From: Epiperipatus broadwayi | Taxonomy: Eukaryota > Onychophora > Udeonychophora > Euonychophora > Peripatidae | Assembly: GCA_028023455.1 (NCBI GenBank) | Contig: JAQFVV010006238.1 | Span: 3,542,572 to 3,606,571 of the forward strand | Length of the DNA stretch: 64,000 nucleotides | Reading direction: 5' to 3' | In this document: positions 35,181 to 46,376 of the stretch, in pieces | Layout of the letters: the number at the start of each line of letters is the position of its first letter | Numbering within the stretch: position 1 is the first letter of the stretch | Position numbers and translations under genes: made by a program | Notes under the pieces: model-generated | Told to the model about the DNA's origin: nothing | The model's database searches: none | What the model saw: the letters and a program-made list of their open reading frames with translations, nothing else

Positions 35181-37545
35181 AATAGCAAATAAACACTGTC
35201 CGATCAAGATGACTTTTAGTTACCTTATAGGATAGCATGTTGTTCCATCGAAGATCAGGTACACTTTCCAATGCAAACACTTTTTTTAGTCTTTCACTTT
35301 TTTTACTTCGGTGACTTAAATTAAGATAGGACCAGTTATTATGAACACTCATGGCACCTGTCATCTCTCTCTAATAATTGTGACAGTGAGATCATTTTTC
35401 AGATGAAGAATGTTTAATAGTACAAATAGATGGCTGCATGATTTTTTGGAAGGTCAGATCAATCTGTGAAAGGAGATTACGTGGTGATGGATTTGCTGTA
35501 AAGTCTAGTGTCTTGTATTTTTGGAATTCCTCACTGTACCAATGAAATGCTAATAGTGTTGAAACTTGGCTTACATGATAATATTAATGCTTATTTTATT
35601 AGTGCATATGTTTCAACATTAGATTCAGCGAATTCAGAGAGAGAGAAAGTTTTAATTCTTTGCTAGATATCATTATTACAGGAAAGATCAAATTTTACTT
35701 CTTTGTGACTGTAATGGTAGGTTTACAAAAATAGTTGGAAGTAATGGTATTGGTTTTGTAAACTCAAATGGTCTTTTGTTATTGAATTTTTGCACAAGAC
35801 ATGGATTAAATATCACAAATATTTTGTTTAGGCAGAAAAATCTCATAAAAGAACATGATTCATTTATTTTGAAAACAATTATATTTAGTAGATTACACTA
35901 TAGTTAAGAGTCAGAATGCAAGAGAAATTCATATGACATGAGCACTTATAAAGATAGATTGTTGGACCAATCAAAATTGGTACCTTCCAAGTTTAATACA
36001 GTGGTTGCAGTGAAAAATAGGTCTTATTTCAATCATAATTTCAAGAAAATTGACGTTCATTCTTTAGAAGTATCTACTATTCATGATAAAATGCAGCAGT
36101 TATTAAATTCTAAAGCTGCTAATTTGAACATTCTAGATTATCATGTTGCTGAGGCATGGAATTCTCTTAAGGAATGTGCTACATAAATCTTTTCTTGGTT
36201 TCACTAAAAAGAAAAATCATGTCTGATTAAAAAGAAACTTGCAACATTGCTTGAAAAAATAACAAATTAAATGTGGAATTTCATAATAAATAGATTTGAA
36301 GGCAGAAGTTCAAAGTCCGATAAGAAGTCTTAAAAATGATTAATGGATTATAATTGCTCACTGATCATGGTCACTTTAAATTTTTTTTTTTTTTTGGTGC
36401 ACAGGAAGTGTGTAACCCTGAGAAATGATGTCACAATCATATTAAATGAAAATTGGCACTTGTTTATATGATTACCATGATTCTTTGAACCGATGGAAGG
36501 AGTATTTTAATACATTTTTTGAATAATGATAAAAAGAATTGAGTTAATGATGTTTAACAATGCATCCATTTTATCTAGATTTGGGCAAGGATTTTTAATT
36601 TGTTGGGGTCAAAGTAGCTCTTGGTAATCTTAAAAATGGGAAGACTGCAAGTCCTGATAAAATACCTGAGAAGTTTTAAAATATGATGGTGATATAATAA
36701 CTTCAAAAGGAGTATATGGATCCATGAAGTTGTGCTACCCAATCTTCAGGATGCTTCTACTGTTCAAAATTTAAAACATAAAGGGAATAGACAAGATTGC
36801 AATAATTATTATGTATGAGCATTATTATTCAGTGCAACAAAGGTATCTTCAAGGATTTTGTTGAATAGATTGCTTCTAGTCACACATGAATAATTACTAG
36901 AGACTTATTATCATTTTAGAGAATCAAGAAATATTTTAGACATGGATTTTGTTGCCAGAAAAATGCAAAAAAAAAAATTGTCAGAAACTAAATAGTGATT
37001 TATGTTTGGGTTTTATTGATTTGGTCAAGGCATTTGATTCAATTAATCGAAGAGACCCATGATATTCATTGAAATTGGTTTGTTGTCCACCAAAGTCTAT
37101 TCATATTATACAACTCTTCATATTACTATAATTAAAAATTCTGAGTTATTCAAAATTAAAATTGATGTTATATAACAATGTATACTTGCCCCAATATTGC
37201 ATTTGATTTCTATGACATTTGTCTTTGGAACTGTTTATAGTCAACTTAATCAATCAGGAATGAAGATGCAATATATGTATATATTTGATGGTGGAATTTT
37301 TAATTTGAATTGATTAAAAGCAAAAACCAGAAGTTCGTCTTTTTGGATTCTGAATTTACAATATGCTGTTAATTTTTCTATTTTTGTTACTAGTTGAAAA
37401 GCTGATCTACAAAATGTTTGAATGCAGTGTATAAAAACTTTGGATTAATTAATGTTTAAAAAACTAAAGTTCTTTATTAGTCAGTGATAGAAGAAAAATT
37501 TTCAATAATTTTTAGTTTGGGTTATTATTAATTTGGGTTTTTTTT

Positions 37546-37880
37546 TTTTAATCAAGATATTTTATTGTGAGCTCAAAGAAGTACATTGTAGCAGTAACAG
37601 AGTTATGTTGTTAACAGAAACTATAAAAAAAAAGGTTACATAACCCAATACCTATGGTCTGGGGGTAAAAAAATCAACTGTTCAATCACAAATTGTCCAT
37701 TACTACAAGTCTCCATGTAGCATTGTAGATGAATGTTGGAGCTAGTTTTCCATCTCCGCTTCTGATTGCCTGAAGTTTTTCCAGAAGTAATTTCTTACAG
37801 TCAACCAAGGTGAGACCATAAATGAGAGCACACCTAGTTGACCAATAGGCAAACAGCAGAAAGTGTTTGAAAGTCAATTA
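37546..37880 (-). mobile_element. Unidentified retroelement coding fragment, inserted antisense
   Basis: The minus-strand frame 37,686-37,877 reads FLLFAYWSTRCALIYGL, then SGDGKLAPTF and TWRLVV near its end. It is homologous to the fragment at 47.5-47.9 kb (YALWLLRYAIVL, TGDAKLAPPP, DTWAIL). Both look like the C-terminal end of a retroelement protein followed by a 3' untranslated tail. I do not recognise the family. Confidence 0.5.
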
Positions 37881-38342
37881 AATATCTTGATAGTTTTATA
37901 AATAGAAACATGGATTTAAATGGTGAGGTATAGCACAGTCTCCAATATGTCGCTGCTGCCATATAACAAAGTAAAAGAGTATTTCATCCAGAACAATAAT
38001 TACTTTAACTAAATGATCTCTATAGAACTATTGCTTTGTGTAATTTATTGGAAATGAGACTTTGACATCCCATCAATGCGTAAGGGCATTAGAAAAGGTT
38101 TATTTGAGGATTCTCTTTAAAATTTTCAAATTACAGAGGCAAAATTGTAAGACCAATCTATATGTTTTTCAATTTTCTGGATATAATACTATAATGTTCC
38201 ATTATTGTAAAATTATATTTTTATTGGATTAGACCAAAATATATGGATTAGACCTGTAAAGCAAATTAATAATATTAAAACTTACCAAAAGTGTGTTTTA
38301 TGGAAACTTGAGCACAGATTTTGCAAGGTAGAATCCTTTTAT

Positions 38343-38654
38343 CACATGATCACCATTTCCTATGCTTGCTCATAACTGTTATTAAAACAGGCAAAACTCT
38401 CTATATGTATTGCCACTCAGTGCAAGTTAGAGTAATCAATGGATGTCAGAAGGCTTCTGCATAAAATCCCCATCCATTGCCTACTCATCCAATATCCCCA
38501 GACTCCTCACTGACGAAGGCTACAAGCCAGAAACAAGTCTGGGGATATTGAATGAGTAGGCACTAAACAGGGATTTTATGCACAAGCTTTCTGACATCCA
38601 TTGATTACTCTGGCTTGCCTTGAGTGGCAATACATATAGAGAGTTTTGCCTGTT
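38343..38654 (+). mobile_element. R1 foldback element with ribozyme and 14 bp TSD
   Basis: Flanks TAGAATCCTTTTAT (38,329-38,342) and TAGAATCCATTTAT (38,655-38,668) form a TSD with one mismatch. A left arm in minus orientation meets a right arm in plus orientation at 38,497-38,503. The right arm holds the ribozyme (38,504-38,545): stem I UCCUCA/UGGGGA, CUGACGA, GGC/GCC hairpin, GAAAC, loop AA, GUC. The left arm stops at CCCCAGAC, the position of the cleavage site. The element lies within the 35.6-38.9 kb retrotransposon. Confidence 0.8.
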
Positions 38655-38869
38655 TAGAATCCATTTATATTATACTGATTGTCTTAAAGACATAAGGAAA
38701 TACAATGTTGACTGTTTCCATTAGAAGATATGGAAGAGAATAGAATATATTGAGAGTTATGATTCCTGACATGATGTTGAAGAGTTTCAGAATGGAAAGT
38801 TTTTTGAAGAAGTTAAGACAGCATTGCAAAATATATAAATAAAAAAATGAGCTAGCATTTCCAATATCT

Positions 38870-39900
38870 GAATATATTTCAGCTTTACATATTGCTTTGT
38901 ATAATCATTGTAGAACTTATCTCTAGTGAAGTATTATTTTTGGTTAGTGTTTTTATCTTTCATTGGAGTTGGAATGGTCTTATTTTCAAATGGTTGCTGT
39001 TGCCTATACTTAGTAAAAAGAATTGTTTTTGAATAGACATCAAAAATTTGTAATTAATTTATTTGAGGCAAAAATCTCTAATATTCTTCTCATTAAAAAA
39101 ACAGGTGAAAAGACATTGCTTATCAAGTTAGCTAATTCTTGACTTAATGAGAGGTTGATTATATTTTATCCACTTTAGTTATATTACCGAGTACTAGCCA
39201 ATATTGAATAGTTTCTGGCTTTGGCCATGGCCTGGCTGTCTGAAAGAAAAATCTTTAATTCTGATGAGAACCTTAAGAAAAAATCAAATTTAACTATTCT
39301 CTATTTGAACTTAAATGTCCTAACATTATTCCATGAAGCCTTTTATTGTTACATACAGAGATCATTTTTACCTTTGTCTAATTATTATTTTGTAATTATT
39401 TTAATGCATGTTTCCCCATTTCTAAATGCATTATATCAGTTGATTTATATACAAACTTTCATAATCAGTACTTTTAAACTTCAATTAAAAATAATGGAAG
39501 CCATATGATTATACATTCTCACAAAAAATGTAAAAGAAAAAAAAAAGAATTCATGATTATATAATAAATGATGGGAACTTTATATTTGAAGAAAACAAGA
39601 TAAGGGAAGACAATTCAAGTTTACAACCATTTAATAATGTACAATTTGATTTTTGGAAAATTTATAATGGCAACATAAGCATTCCATATATGTGTGTCAT
39701 TTTAAGATATCAAACTTAAAGCTGAAAAAAAAAGCATATACTATCAATAATTGTGATGGGGTGTGGAAAATATCCCAGTTCCATTGCTAACATTATTTTT
39801 TATAGAAAAATAATAATAATTTGGAAAATGAGAAGGATTGATATATTAGTTTGTTGAATAAAAGGGGAAACTAAATAATAACATAAGAGTAGGTAAGCTT
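38870..39900. other. No feature recognised
   Basis: AT-rich. The open frame at 39,221-39,508 has no recognisable family resemblance. Confidence 0.4.
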
Positions 39901-39908
39901 GAAAGTAT

Positions 39909-40103
39909 GGTACTGATAAATATGACAATCCATCCTGCTTGATGGCATTGTTCCTTCAACAAAATACATCGATATAACGTTACCGGGCCATTACATTTTC
40001 TTTAATATTTTAACAAGTAAACAATACACAAACAGTATTTTCAACTACTTTTGGCTAGCAACAACGCCATCAAGTGGGATGGATTGTCAAATGTATCAGT
40101 ACC
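39909..40103. mobile_element. Short MITE with ~38 bp terminal inverted repeats
   Basis: A 195 bp element. The ends GGTACTGATAAATATGACAA and the complement of the right end, GGTACTGATACATTTGACAA, match over about 38 bp, including ATCCATCC and CTTGATGGC. The flanks GAAAGTAT and AAAAATAT could be an 8 bp TSD with two mismatches, hinting at the hAT superfamily. No coding capacity. Confidence 0.65.
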
Positions 40104-40109
40104 AAAAAT

Positions 40110-40860
40110 ATTTATAAGATCTTAGAAAATTTGAAATAAAATTTTAATAAATCTTTTATCGTAAGGGTACTATAAATTGGAAATGAAGAAAATGATGATA
40201 TTCTAGGTAAATTATTTTTTTAATTTGTAAGCAAGTTATCTTATCATATTTTAAATGCTTTTAGTAGCAATTTTTTTTTTAAGACACCTATTGAAAAGCA
40301 TTATATAAGCTAGGATTGTGTGATGTTTTTTATTGGCTTTAAACATATGTAATGAAAATATTTGTTTATATTTCTATTTTCAACATCTTCTAAATATACC
40401 TTCATTTTATTTAAAATTTTAAATTAAGAAATATTGCAAAGAAGAAATGTTAAAAATAAAATAGCATTTAAAGCAACTGTCATTAGATCCAGCAAAAAAA
40501 GCACCAAAAAAAAAACAAAAATGGAAAAAGTTGAAATTCATTAAAAAAAAGGAACGCACCTTAACACTGTGGTGGAGAAAATAATAATCTTGACAATAGT
40601 AGCATTATGCCACTGCCTAATATTGATATTCATTATGTAGTGTGATGAAATTTAAATTGATGTTGGTAGTGTGTTTTTACATTGCAAAAGGTCTACTGAA
40701 CACTTGAAAAAGAAAACAAGGACAATTAGAAAACGTAGAAATTTCGTAATATATCTGCTTCATCATTATCATAGCTGAATTATTGTGATCATCTCAGGAA
40801 CGAATGAATATCTTGTTGAAATAATTTTCCATTTGCCTTGTGTAACCTCTGCTATATTCC
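40110..40860. other. No feature recognised
   Basis: AT-rich. A ~30 bp match to an R1 end (GTGTGATG and TTATTGGCTTT at about 40,317-40,341) is too short to call alone. Confidence 0.35.
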
Positions 40861-40863
40861 AAC

Positions 40864-41063
40864 ATGACATAATCCTAAGATCTAGGTGCAATGCTCTCAG
40901 ATCCAAGACTCCTCACTGACGAATGCCACAAGCCAGAAACTAGTCTGGGGATATTGGATCAGTAGGCACTAGATGGGGATTTTATGCACAAGCCTTCTAG
41001 CATCCATTGATTACTCTAGCTTGCAGTGAGTGGCAATACATATAGTGAGTTTTGCCTGTTTTA
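40864..41063 (+). mobile_element. R1 element with ribozyme and 10 bp TSD
   Basis: A 200 bp insertion between copies of ATATTCCAAC (40,854-40,863 and 41,064-41,073). It runs from CCTAAGATCTAGGTGCAATG to GAGTTTTGCCTG. The ribozyme (40,910-40,951) has intact stem I, CUGACGA, GAAAC and GUC; stem II has one mismatch (UGC opposite GCC). Confidence 0.8.
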
Positions 41064-41731
41064 ATATTCCAACGTAAAGAGGGTTTGCCCAGTCGTGATC
41101 CCAGATCTTACGGTTTAGACATATATTAGTTAGAAATTAAGCTAGACATGAATATATTGGGTACTGATATTTAATAATCATCTAAAATTTTATTTATTAT
41201 TAATATAAAACTAATTATTATTATAAATAGTTGAAGGCCTAATAAACAATATTTAAGATCTAAATTATCTTACGTTTGTGCTGTTTGCTTATGACAATAA
41301 CTTCAGACAGCAAGATTAAATATATCTCTTATACAGTTCTAGATCATTTCTGGTAAGGCCAAATAGGCAATAGAGTAGATTGACTCTTATATTCACAAAT
41401 ATTTATACCTCCTATTGGTTTCTGGGTATTGTATTTTACCATCAGATTTGTTTAATATAAACATTACAAATTTCTTTAATCTGTTTATTTATATCTTACA
41501 GTTTTAAATAAATCTTGTATATTCTTAATAATTAAGTGCAATTTAATTATTTATTTTAACTTACATTTATTTATCTAGTATAATTATTTGTTTTAAACTA
41601 TACTTAACAGTATAATTATTTCAAAACATATTTATTAATCAGTATATTTTTCTTACAATGTTTACTTATTTTTCAAATCCATATACTCTGCCTGAGCAAT
41701 AAGATCATAATCTAACATCCATATAGTAATG

Positions 41732-42103
41732 CAGGGCTCCCCAACCTTTTTGCACCTAATAAGAGCACATTCTATCATACCGGCCAGGTGGCGGGCGCCA
41801 TTTATTTTTCAATGTAAATTTATAGTTGGATATTGTTAATATAATACACATAATGTACAAAAAAATATTTATTTCAAAAATAAAATTTTAACATATAATT
41901 AACGTTTATATTTTTATGCTGTAAAAGTATAGTATGCTCTACAATTTGATTACAATATAATACAATAATTTATAAGAAATTTTAAAAATTAAATTTATTT
42001 GTATCAGATAAATAATTTTTTATCATGCTCGGATAGCGGCGGGCACACGTAAAATGGTCTGTGGGCACCATGGTGCCCGCAGGCATAGGGTTGGGGACCC
42101 CTA
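41732..42103. mobile_element. hAT-type non-autonomous element
   Basis: A 372 bp element with a perfect 8 bp TSD, TAGTAATG (41,724-41,731 and 42,104-42,111). The ends CAGGGCTCCCCAACCTTTTT and GGGTTGGGGACCCCTA are imperfect inverted repeats of a type widespread among animal hAT elements. The sub-terminal parts are GC-rich (GGCGGGCGCC, CATGGTGCCCGC), the centre AT-rich, with no transposase. Confidence 0.85.
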
Positions 42104-42109
42104 TAGTAA

Positions 42110-43555
42110 TGAAATGAAAATAAGAAGGACCCAAATAATTATGAAAATATGTCATTTGAAACAATATAAAAGAGGAATCCATATTTGAAGGCATACATAC
42201 ATATATATTGTAATAATTTTAGCAAACTTATAAATAAATTTAAGTTGACCAAATATATAACCCTGATTATATAATAAACCTATTAACAGAACTGCCAAGT
42301 TTTGAAAATGTTACTATAATAATTCCCAGTGAACTTTCTAAAGAATTACTTAAATGAACTTGCAAGCAGTGCCCATTTTTTTACATTATTGTCAATCTAC
42401 ACTATCAAATAAAAAGTGAACACTTTCATCTGACTGTTTTTTTATTTAGTAATAAATTAATTATCAATACTCAGAAAGGTTGACACTTTTTATTAGTTGA
42501 GCTTTGTGTTTTATATCAATCAAGTCAACTTATAGTTTCAAATATTACTTTCAATAAAATTTTATCCATTTTAGTAATAGTGAAATAGAGATCAGACAAA
42601 AAGTGGTCATTATATTTGACAAATAGATCATTACTAATATAAGATAGCGGACATTATCTGCAAGTTCATTTAAATGTTTCTTTGGTAATCTTATTTTTGA
42701 TTAATTATTGTAATGGTTCAGAGTTAGTTGAACCATGAGTAAATTAACACACACACACACACACATATAGTAACTATATGTTTGGCTAAATATAAATTCT
42801 GTAATGTGTTAAATAATTTTTTTTAGATTATTATAAATAAATTTCTCTATTATTATTAAACTATAAAGTCTTACACTTAATGTTTTAATATTATTTATTA
42901 TAATAATTTACATGACCAATTTAACTCTTAGTTATTTAGGAAATACTTAGATTGTTTAGTATTTGATTAAAACTAAAGTTAATAATTTGAATCTAAGAAA
43001 AAATTAATTTAAAGCTTGCCATGTTTTAAGTAGATGCAATAGATAAAGTTGTTTTATTTTGTATAAAATATGGTTATTTAATTTGGTTAGGAGCTTTGTT
43101 TATTAGTTTTTAAAATAAATGGTTTTAAATAATAATTCATAAAATAGTAGTTTATGTAAGAGTGTTTAAAGACAGAATTTAGAGATATTAAATTTAATTC
43201 TAATTAATTAGAATAAATTTCAATTTAAATCAGTTTTAAATGTTAGTCGTTAATTTAGCTTTATTGTTTTAAAATTTTAATTATATTTAGTGTACATGTG
43301 TGTATGAATATTTGGGCATGCATGTGAAAAATTGTGAAATTTAAAAGATATTAAAAGTTATATTTTAATTAAAAATAAGGTATAATTAAAAAAAAATATA
43401 AATAAATAAATTTAAACCAATTAAATAATTTATTTAACAGTTAAATTCAATTAATAAAGTTCATTTGTGTGTCTGTCTAGACATCACATGACTAAATAGT
43501 CTTAATTAACTGAAAAATTGAAGGGCTCGTCAATTATAAAAGATAAAAATGCACT
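42110..43555. other. AT-rich spacer with (AC)n
   Basis: Only an (AC)9 microsatellite at about 42,747-42,764 and weak short inverted repeats (CTTAAATGAACTTGCA near 42,350 and its complement near 42,665). Confidence 0.5.
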
Positions 43556-43559
43556 AATA

Positions 43560-44121
43560 ATTTAAAGTTGTAATTATAAATTTATTTAAACGCACATTGA
43601 TTACGTAAGTACTATTTACTAAGGCTTTAACCTCAAGAATATGTGTGTAAAAATGTGATATTAGGGACCTCTACAGGTCTTAACCACAAGCTTACGCTTT
43701 GGAAGAAAAGAGGGGAACCCTTCTTTAATTCAACCTACTTTCTATTTAAATAGGTGAAGCTGAAGTGGTTAGATCTAAGAGCATGAAGCTATTCAATACT
43801 TCACTGATTAAGTCCACGTTTCTTATTACACATTAATACTCACGAAATCTTTCGATTTACAATGAGTCAATGGAAAGATCTTATAGTTAGAAATCTATTA
43901 TGATACTTTAAAGTTGTAATTATAAATTTATTTAAATGCACATTGATTACGTAAGTAATATTTACTACGGCTTTATCTTCAAGAATATGCATGTAAAAAT
44001 GCGATATTAGGGATGTCTACAGGTCTTAACCACAAGCTTACGCTTTGGAAGAAAAGAGGTCCCTAATATCGCATTTTTACATGCATATTCTTGAGGTTAA
44101 AGCCTTAGTAAATAATAATTT
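43560..44121. repeat. Duplicated ~150 bp block with inverted third part
   Basis: The block 43,562-43,712 recurs at 43,908-44,058 (346 bp apart), including TTTACTAAGGCTTTAACCTC-like, TCTACAGGTCTTAACCACAA and GCTTACGCTTTGGAAGAAAA segments. Directly after the second copy, 44,057-44,121 repeats the AGGTCCCTAATATCGC and ATGCATATTCTTGAGGTTAA part in reverse. This direct-plus-inverted layout is like that of the R1 array, but no ribozyme core is seen. Confidence 0.7.
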
Positions 44122-44129
44122 AAATATGA

Positions 44130-44980
44130 TGAAGTACTTAAATGGAGTTGGTTGAACTATATTATTTTCCAGAAAATGCAATAAAAATCTTAACATGTGA
44201 GTGTGTGTAAAAGGAACACATACATTATTATTAAAGACACACTTCACTTTATTTTAATTAAATTGATTGACTATATTTAACTATTATTTTCCCATTTTAT
44301 TTTGAATGTGTTCAAAAGTTTAAAAAAAAAATTTTTTATTGTTTCAAATATGTGAATTGAAAGTTTAAAATGTTATCCTTAGCAGTACTACTTATAAAGC
44401 ATATGTTCAGCTGGCTTATCAAACAGTAAGTCTTGGAAAAATGCTAAAAATCCTAGTAATTTTTAAAAGAAGTCAATTAAAAATTGAATGCACATTAGGA
44501 AGAATATGTTATTTTATTATTATACTAAAACATTAGTTAAATTCATACTTTAACTGTAATAATTACCTTTGACAATTTAAATAATCTTAATTAATTATTA
44601 ACACATTTTAATTATTGATAAAGTAATTATTACATGTTTAATAGAACTCTAACCTAAAGATGAATACATATTAAAGCATTTGTAAAGACAGTCACCGTTT
44701 GTTTTGGAGATACATGAAAAAATATTATAATGATGAACTATTGTAAAAGTGTTGAGTATATTAAAAATAGAATAATTGCAGTGATTTTCACTTGTATTAT
44801 AACATTTCAAAGAAGGAAAGTCATAAAAATCAATCATTTAAATATAACTTATGGATAAGATGTGATATGTTGGACTATTTCCATCATTTATGAATGAATG
44901 TTGAATGTATAGACAATTTTAAACATTATTTAAACTTCAAATACAAACAACTTGTTAGTAATAACACATAGAAAATACAG
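44130..44980. other. No feature recognised
   Basis: AT-rich spacer. No coding or repeat family identified. Confidence 0.4.
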
Positions 44981-45155
44981 GTTAGTAATTACATAATGTT
45001 TCGAGTAGTATTATTCTACACTCTTCTTCAGATGTTGGTGGCCTATATGCACAGTGACAATATTCGTTTAGAAGTTGAACTCGCACCTGTAGATTCTTGA
45101 ATATCGAATTTAAGGCAAACACTCTACCAACTGAGCTATTCTCAGATAAATGATC
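44940..45155 (-). mobile_element. tRNA-like SINE carrying a hammerhead-like motif
   Basis: On the minus strand, TAGCTCAGTTGGTAGAGTG (A-box region, about 45,120-45,138, the standard tRNA form) and GGTGCGAGTTCAACTTC (B-box region, about 45,071-45,087) are spaced as in a tRNA. About 40 bp further on comes CUGAAGA, one A, a GAGU...ACUC hairpin and GAAAC (44,998-45,031), then UUAUGUA, which gives a short stem III and a GUA cleavage triplet. Stem I is weak. Element ends are not defined. Confidence 0.6.
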
Positions 45156-45165
45156 TCCTATATAT

Positions 45166-45380
45166 ATATATATATTATGCTGAACCAGCATTCATCAGTT
45201 GGTCCAGGTCATCAGCTCCCACACTGATATATAATCAGTGCTCAGTTTATATTAAGATAGCAAATCTTCAGTCTTTAATGGATAGGCTTCAATCTTCTCC
45301 ACTCTCCAACTCTTTAGCCATCCATATCATTGAAAATTTGATGATGGGATGTTCAAAGCCTTTGTTTGCCAATTTTGTTG
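45166..45380 (-). repeat. R2 copy, ribozyme decayed
   Basis: Contains the complement of GGACCAACTGATGAATGCTG with the stem II loop, but GAAA is lost (AUAAUAU). It continues through the AATCAGTGCTCAGTTTATAT and CATATCATTGAAAAT blocks shared by all R2 copies. Confidence 0.65.
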
Positions 45381-45529
45381 TCATATACATATTGACGGTA
45401 AGCCATTCTGACTCCTCATATGTAGAATCTTAAGATCTTTATATATATAGAAGAGGGTTGGCACAATGCGGGCTGAGTATGTAATTTTAAATACAATTAT
45501 AGTATATATACTTAAACTAAATGTAATTA

Positions 45530-46325
45530 GAGATATTTGAACTCAGCCAGTTATCTACTCCATCTTATACAACCAAAACACATGACTACATACATGCAAA
45601 AAGATAAATAATCTCAAATATACATATTTCATACTAAACCAGAACTCATCACTTGGTCCAGATCATCATCTCCCACACATATATAATCAGTGCTCAGTTT
45701 ATATTAAGATAGCAAATCTTCAATCTTTAATGGACAGGTTTCAGTCTTCTCCACTCTTCAATTCTTCAGCATCCATCCATATCATTGAAAATATGATGAT
45801 GGCATATATGTGGTCATGTGTAAAGTTGTATTAATGGAGTCAATGATTAAAGGAGCTTGAAAGTCTGGGTTCAAATCCCCTGTAATTACATCTAGTATTC
45901 AGCCTGTATTGTGCTCATTGCTCTTCTGTATATTTAAGTGGTCTTAAGATCCTACATATGAAGGGTCACAATGTTTATGGTCAATATGGGTATGACAACA
46001 AAATTTATCAATTAAGGGCTGTAAACATGCCATTATCAGATTTTCAATGATATGGATGGTTGAGGAGTTGGAGAGTGGAGAAGATTGAAGCCTGTCCATT
46101 AAAGACTGATGATTTGCTATATTAATATAAACTGAGCACTGATTATATATATGTAGGAGATGATGATCTGGACCAATTGATTAATATTGATTCAGCATAA
46201 AATACATATACTGGAGATCATTTATCTTTTTTGCATGTATATGATTGTTGTATTGGTTATATGGAGAGGATGATTAAAAGAAACTTGAATCTCTGGGTTG
46301 AAATCCATCTAATAACAACAAAGGG
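45530..46325. repeat. R2 inverted pair with tRNA-like ends
   Basis: A minus-oriented R2 copy (45,535-45,810) faces a plus-oriented one (about 46,030-46,325). Both share the ATCAGTGCTCAGTTTATATT, TGGACAGG and CTCCACTC blocks as reverse complements. Ribozyme cores are degraded (GUGAUGA near 45,650; UUGAUUA near 46,172). Near 45,860 there is a good pol III B box (GGGTTCAAATCCCC), and a poorer one lies near 46,305, suggesting that full R2 ends in a tRNA-like region. Confidence 0.65.
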
Positions 46326-46376
46326 AATATTACCAAAATCACACTTTTCTTTATTTTTAATGTAATATCCTATAAA

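Larger units (their letters stand above)
35640..38870 (+). mobile_element. Non-LTR retrotransposon (second lineage), split by two nested insertions
   Basis: Pieces in order, with frame changes. Endonuclease: LLLCDCNGRFTKIVGSNGIG and LNFCTRHGLNITNILFR near 35,690-35,845, then DYTIVKSQN, the WTNHN-like region and the open frame 35,938-36,186. RT start: LGNLKNGKTASPDKIP near 36,620-36,670. RT motif A: LCLGFIDLVKAFDSINR near 37,000-37,050. Post-RT: YLDSFINRNMDLNGEV near 37,885-37,930, VAAAI and SKRVFHPEQ, then LEKVYLRILFKIFKLQRQN near 38,090-38,150. C-terminus: YTDCLKD and KYNVD near 38,680-38,735. Interruptions are a minus-strand coding fragment (37,546-37,880) and an R1 element (38,343-38,654). 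Inactive. Confidence 0.75.

Noticed and set aside
39221-39508. 95-codon plus-strand open frame
   Set aside because: Low-complexity hydrophobic reading typical of AT-rich non-coding DNA; no motif.
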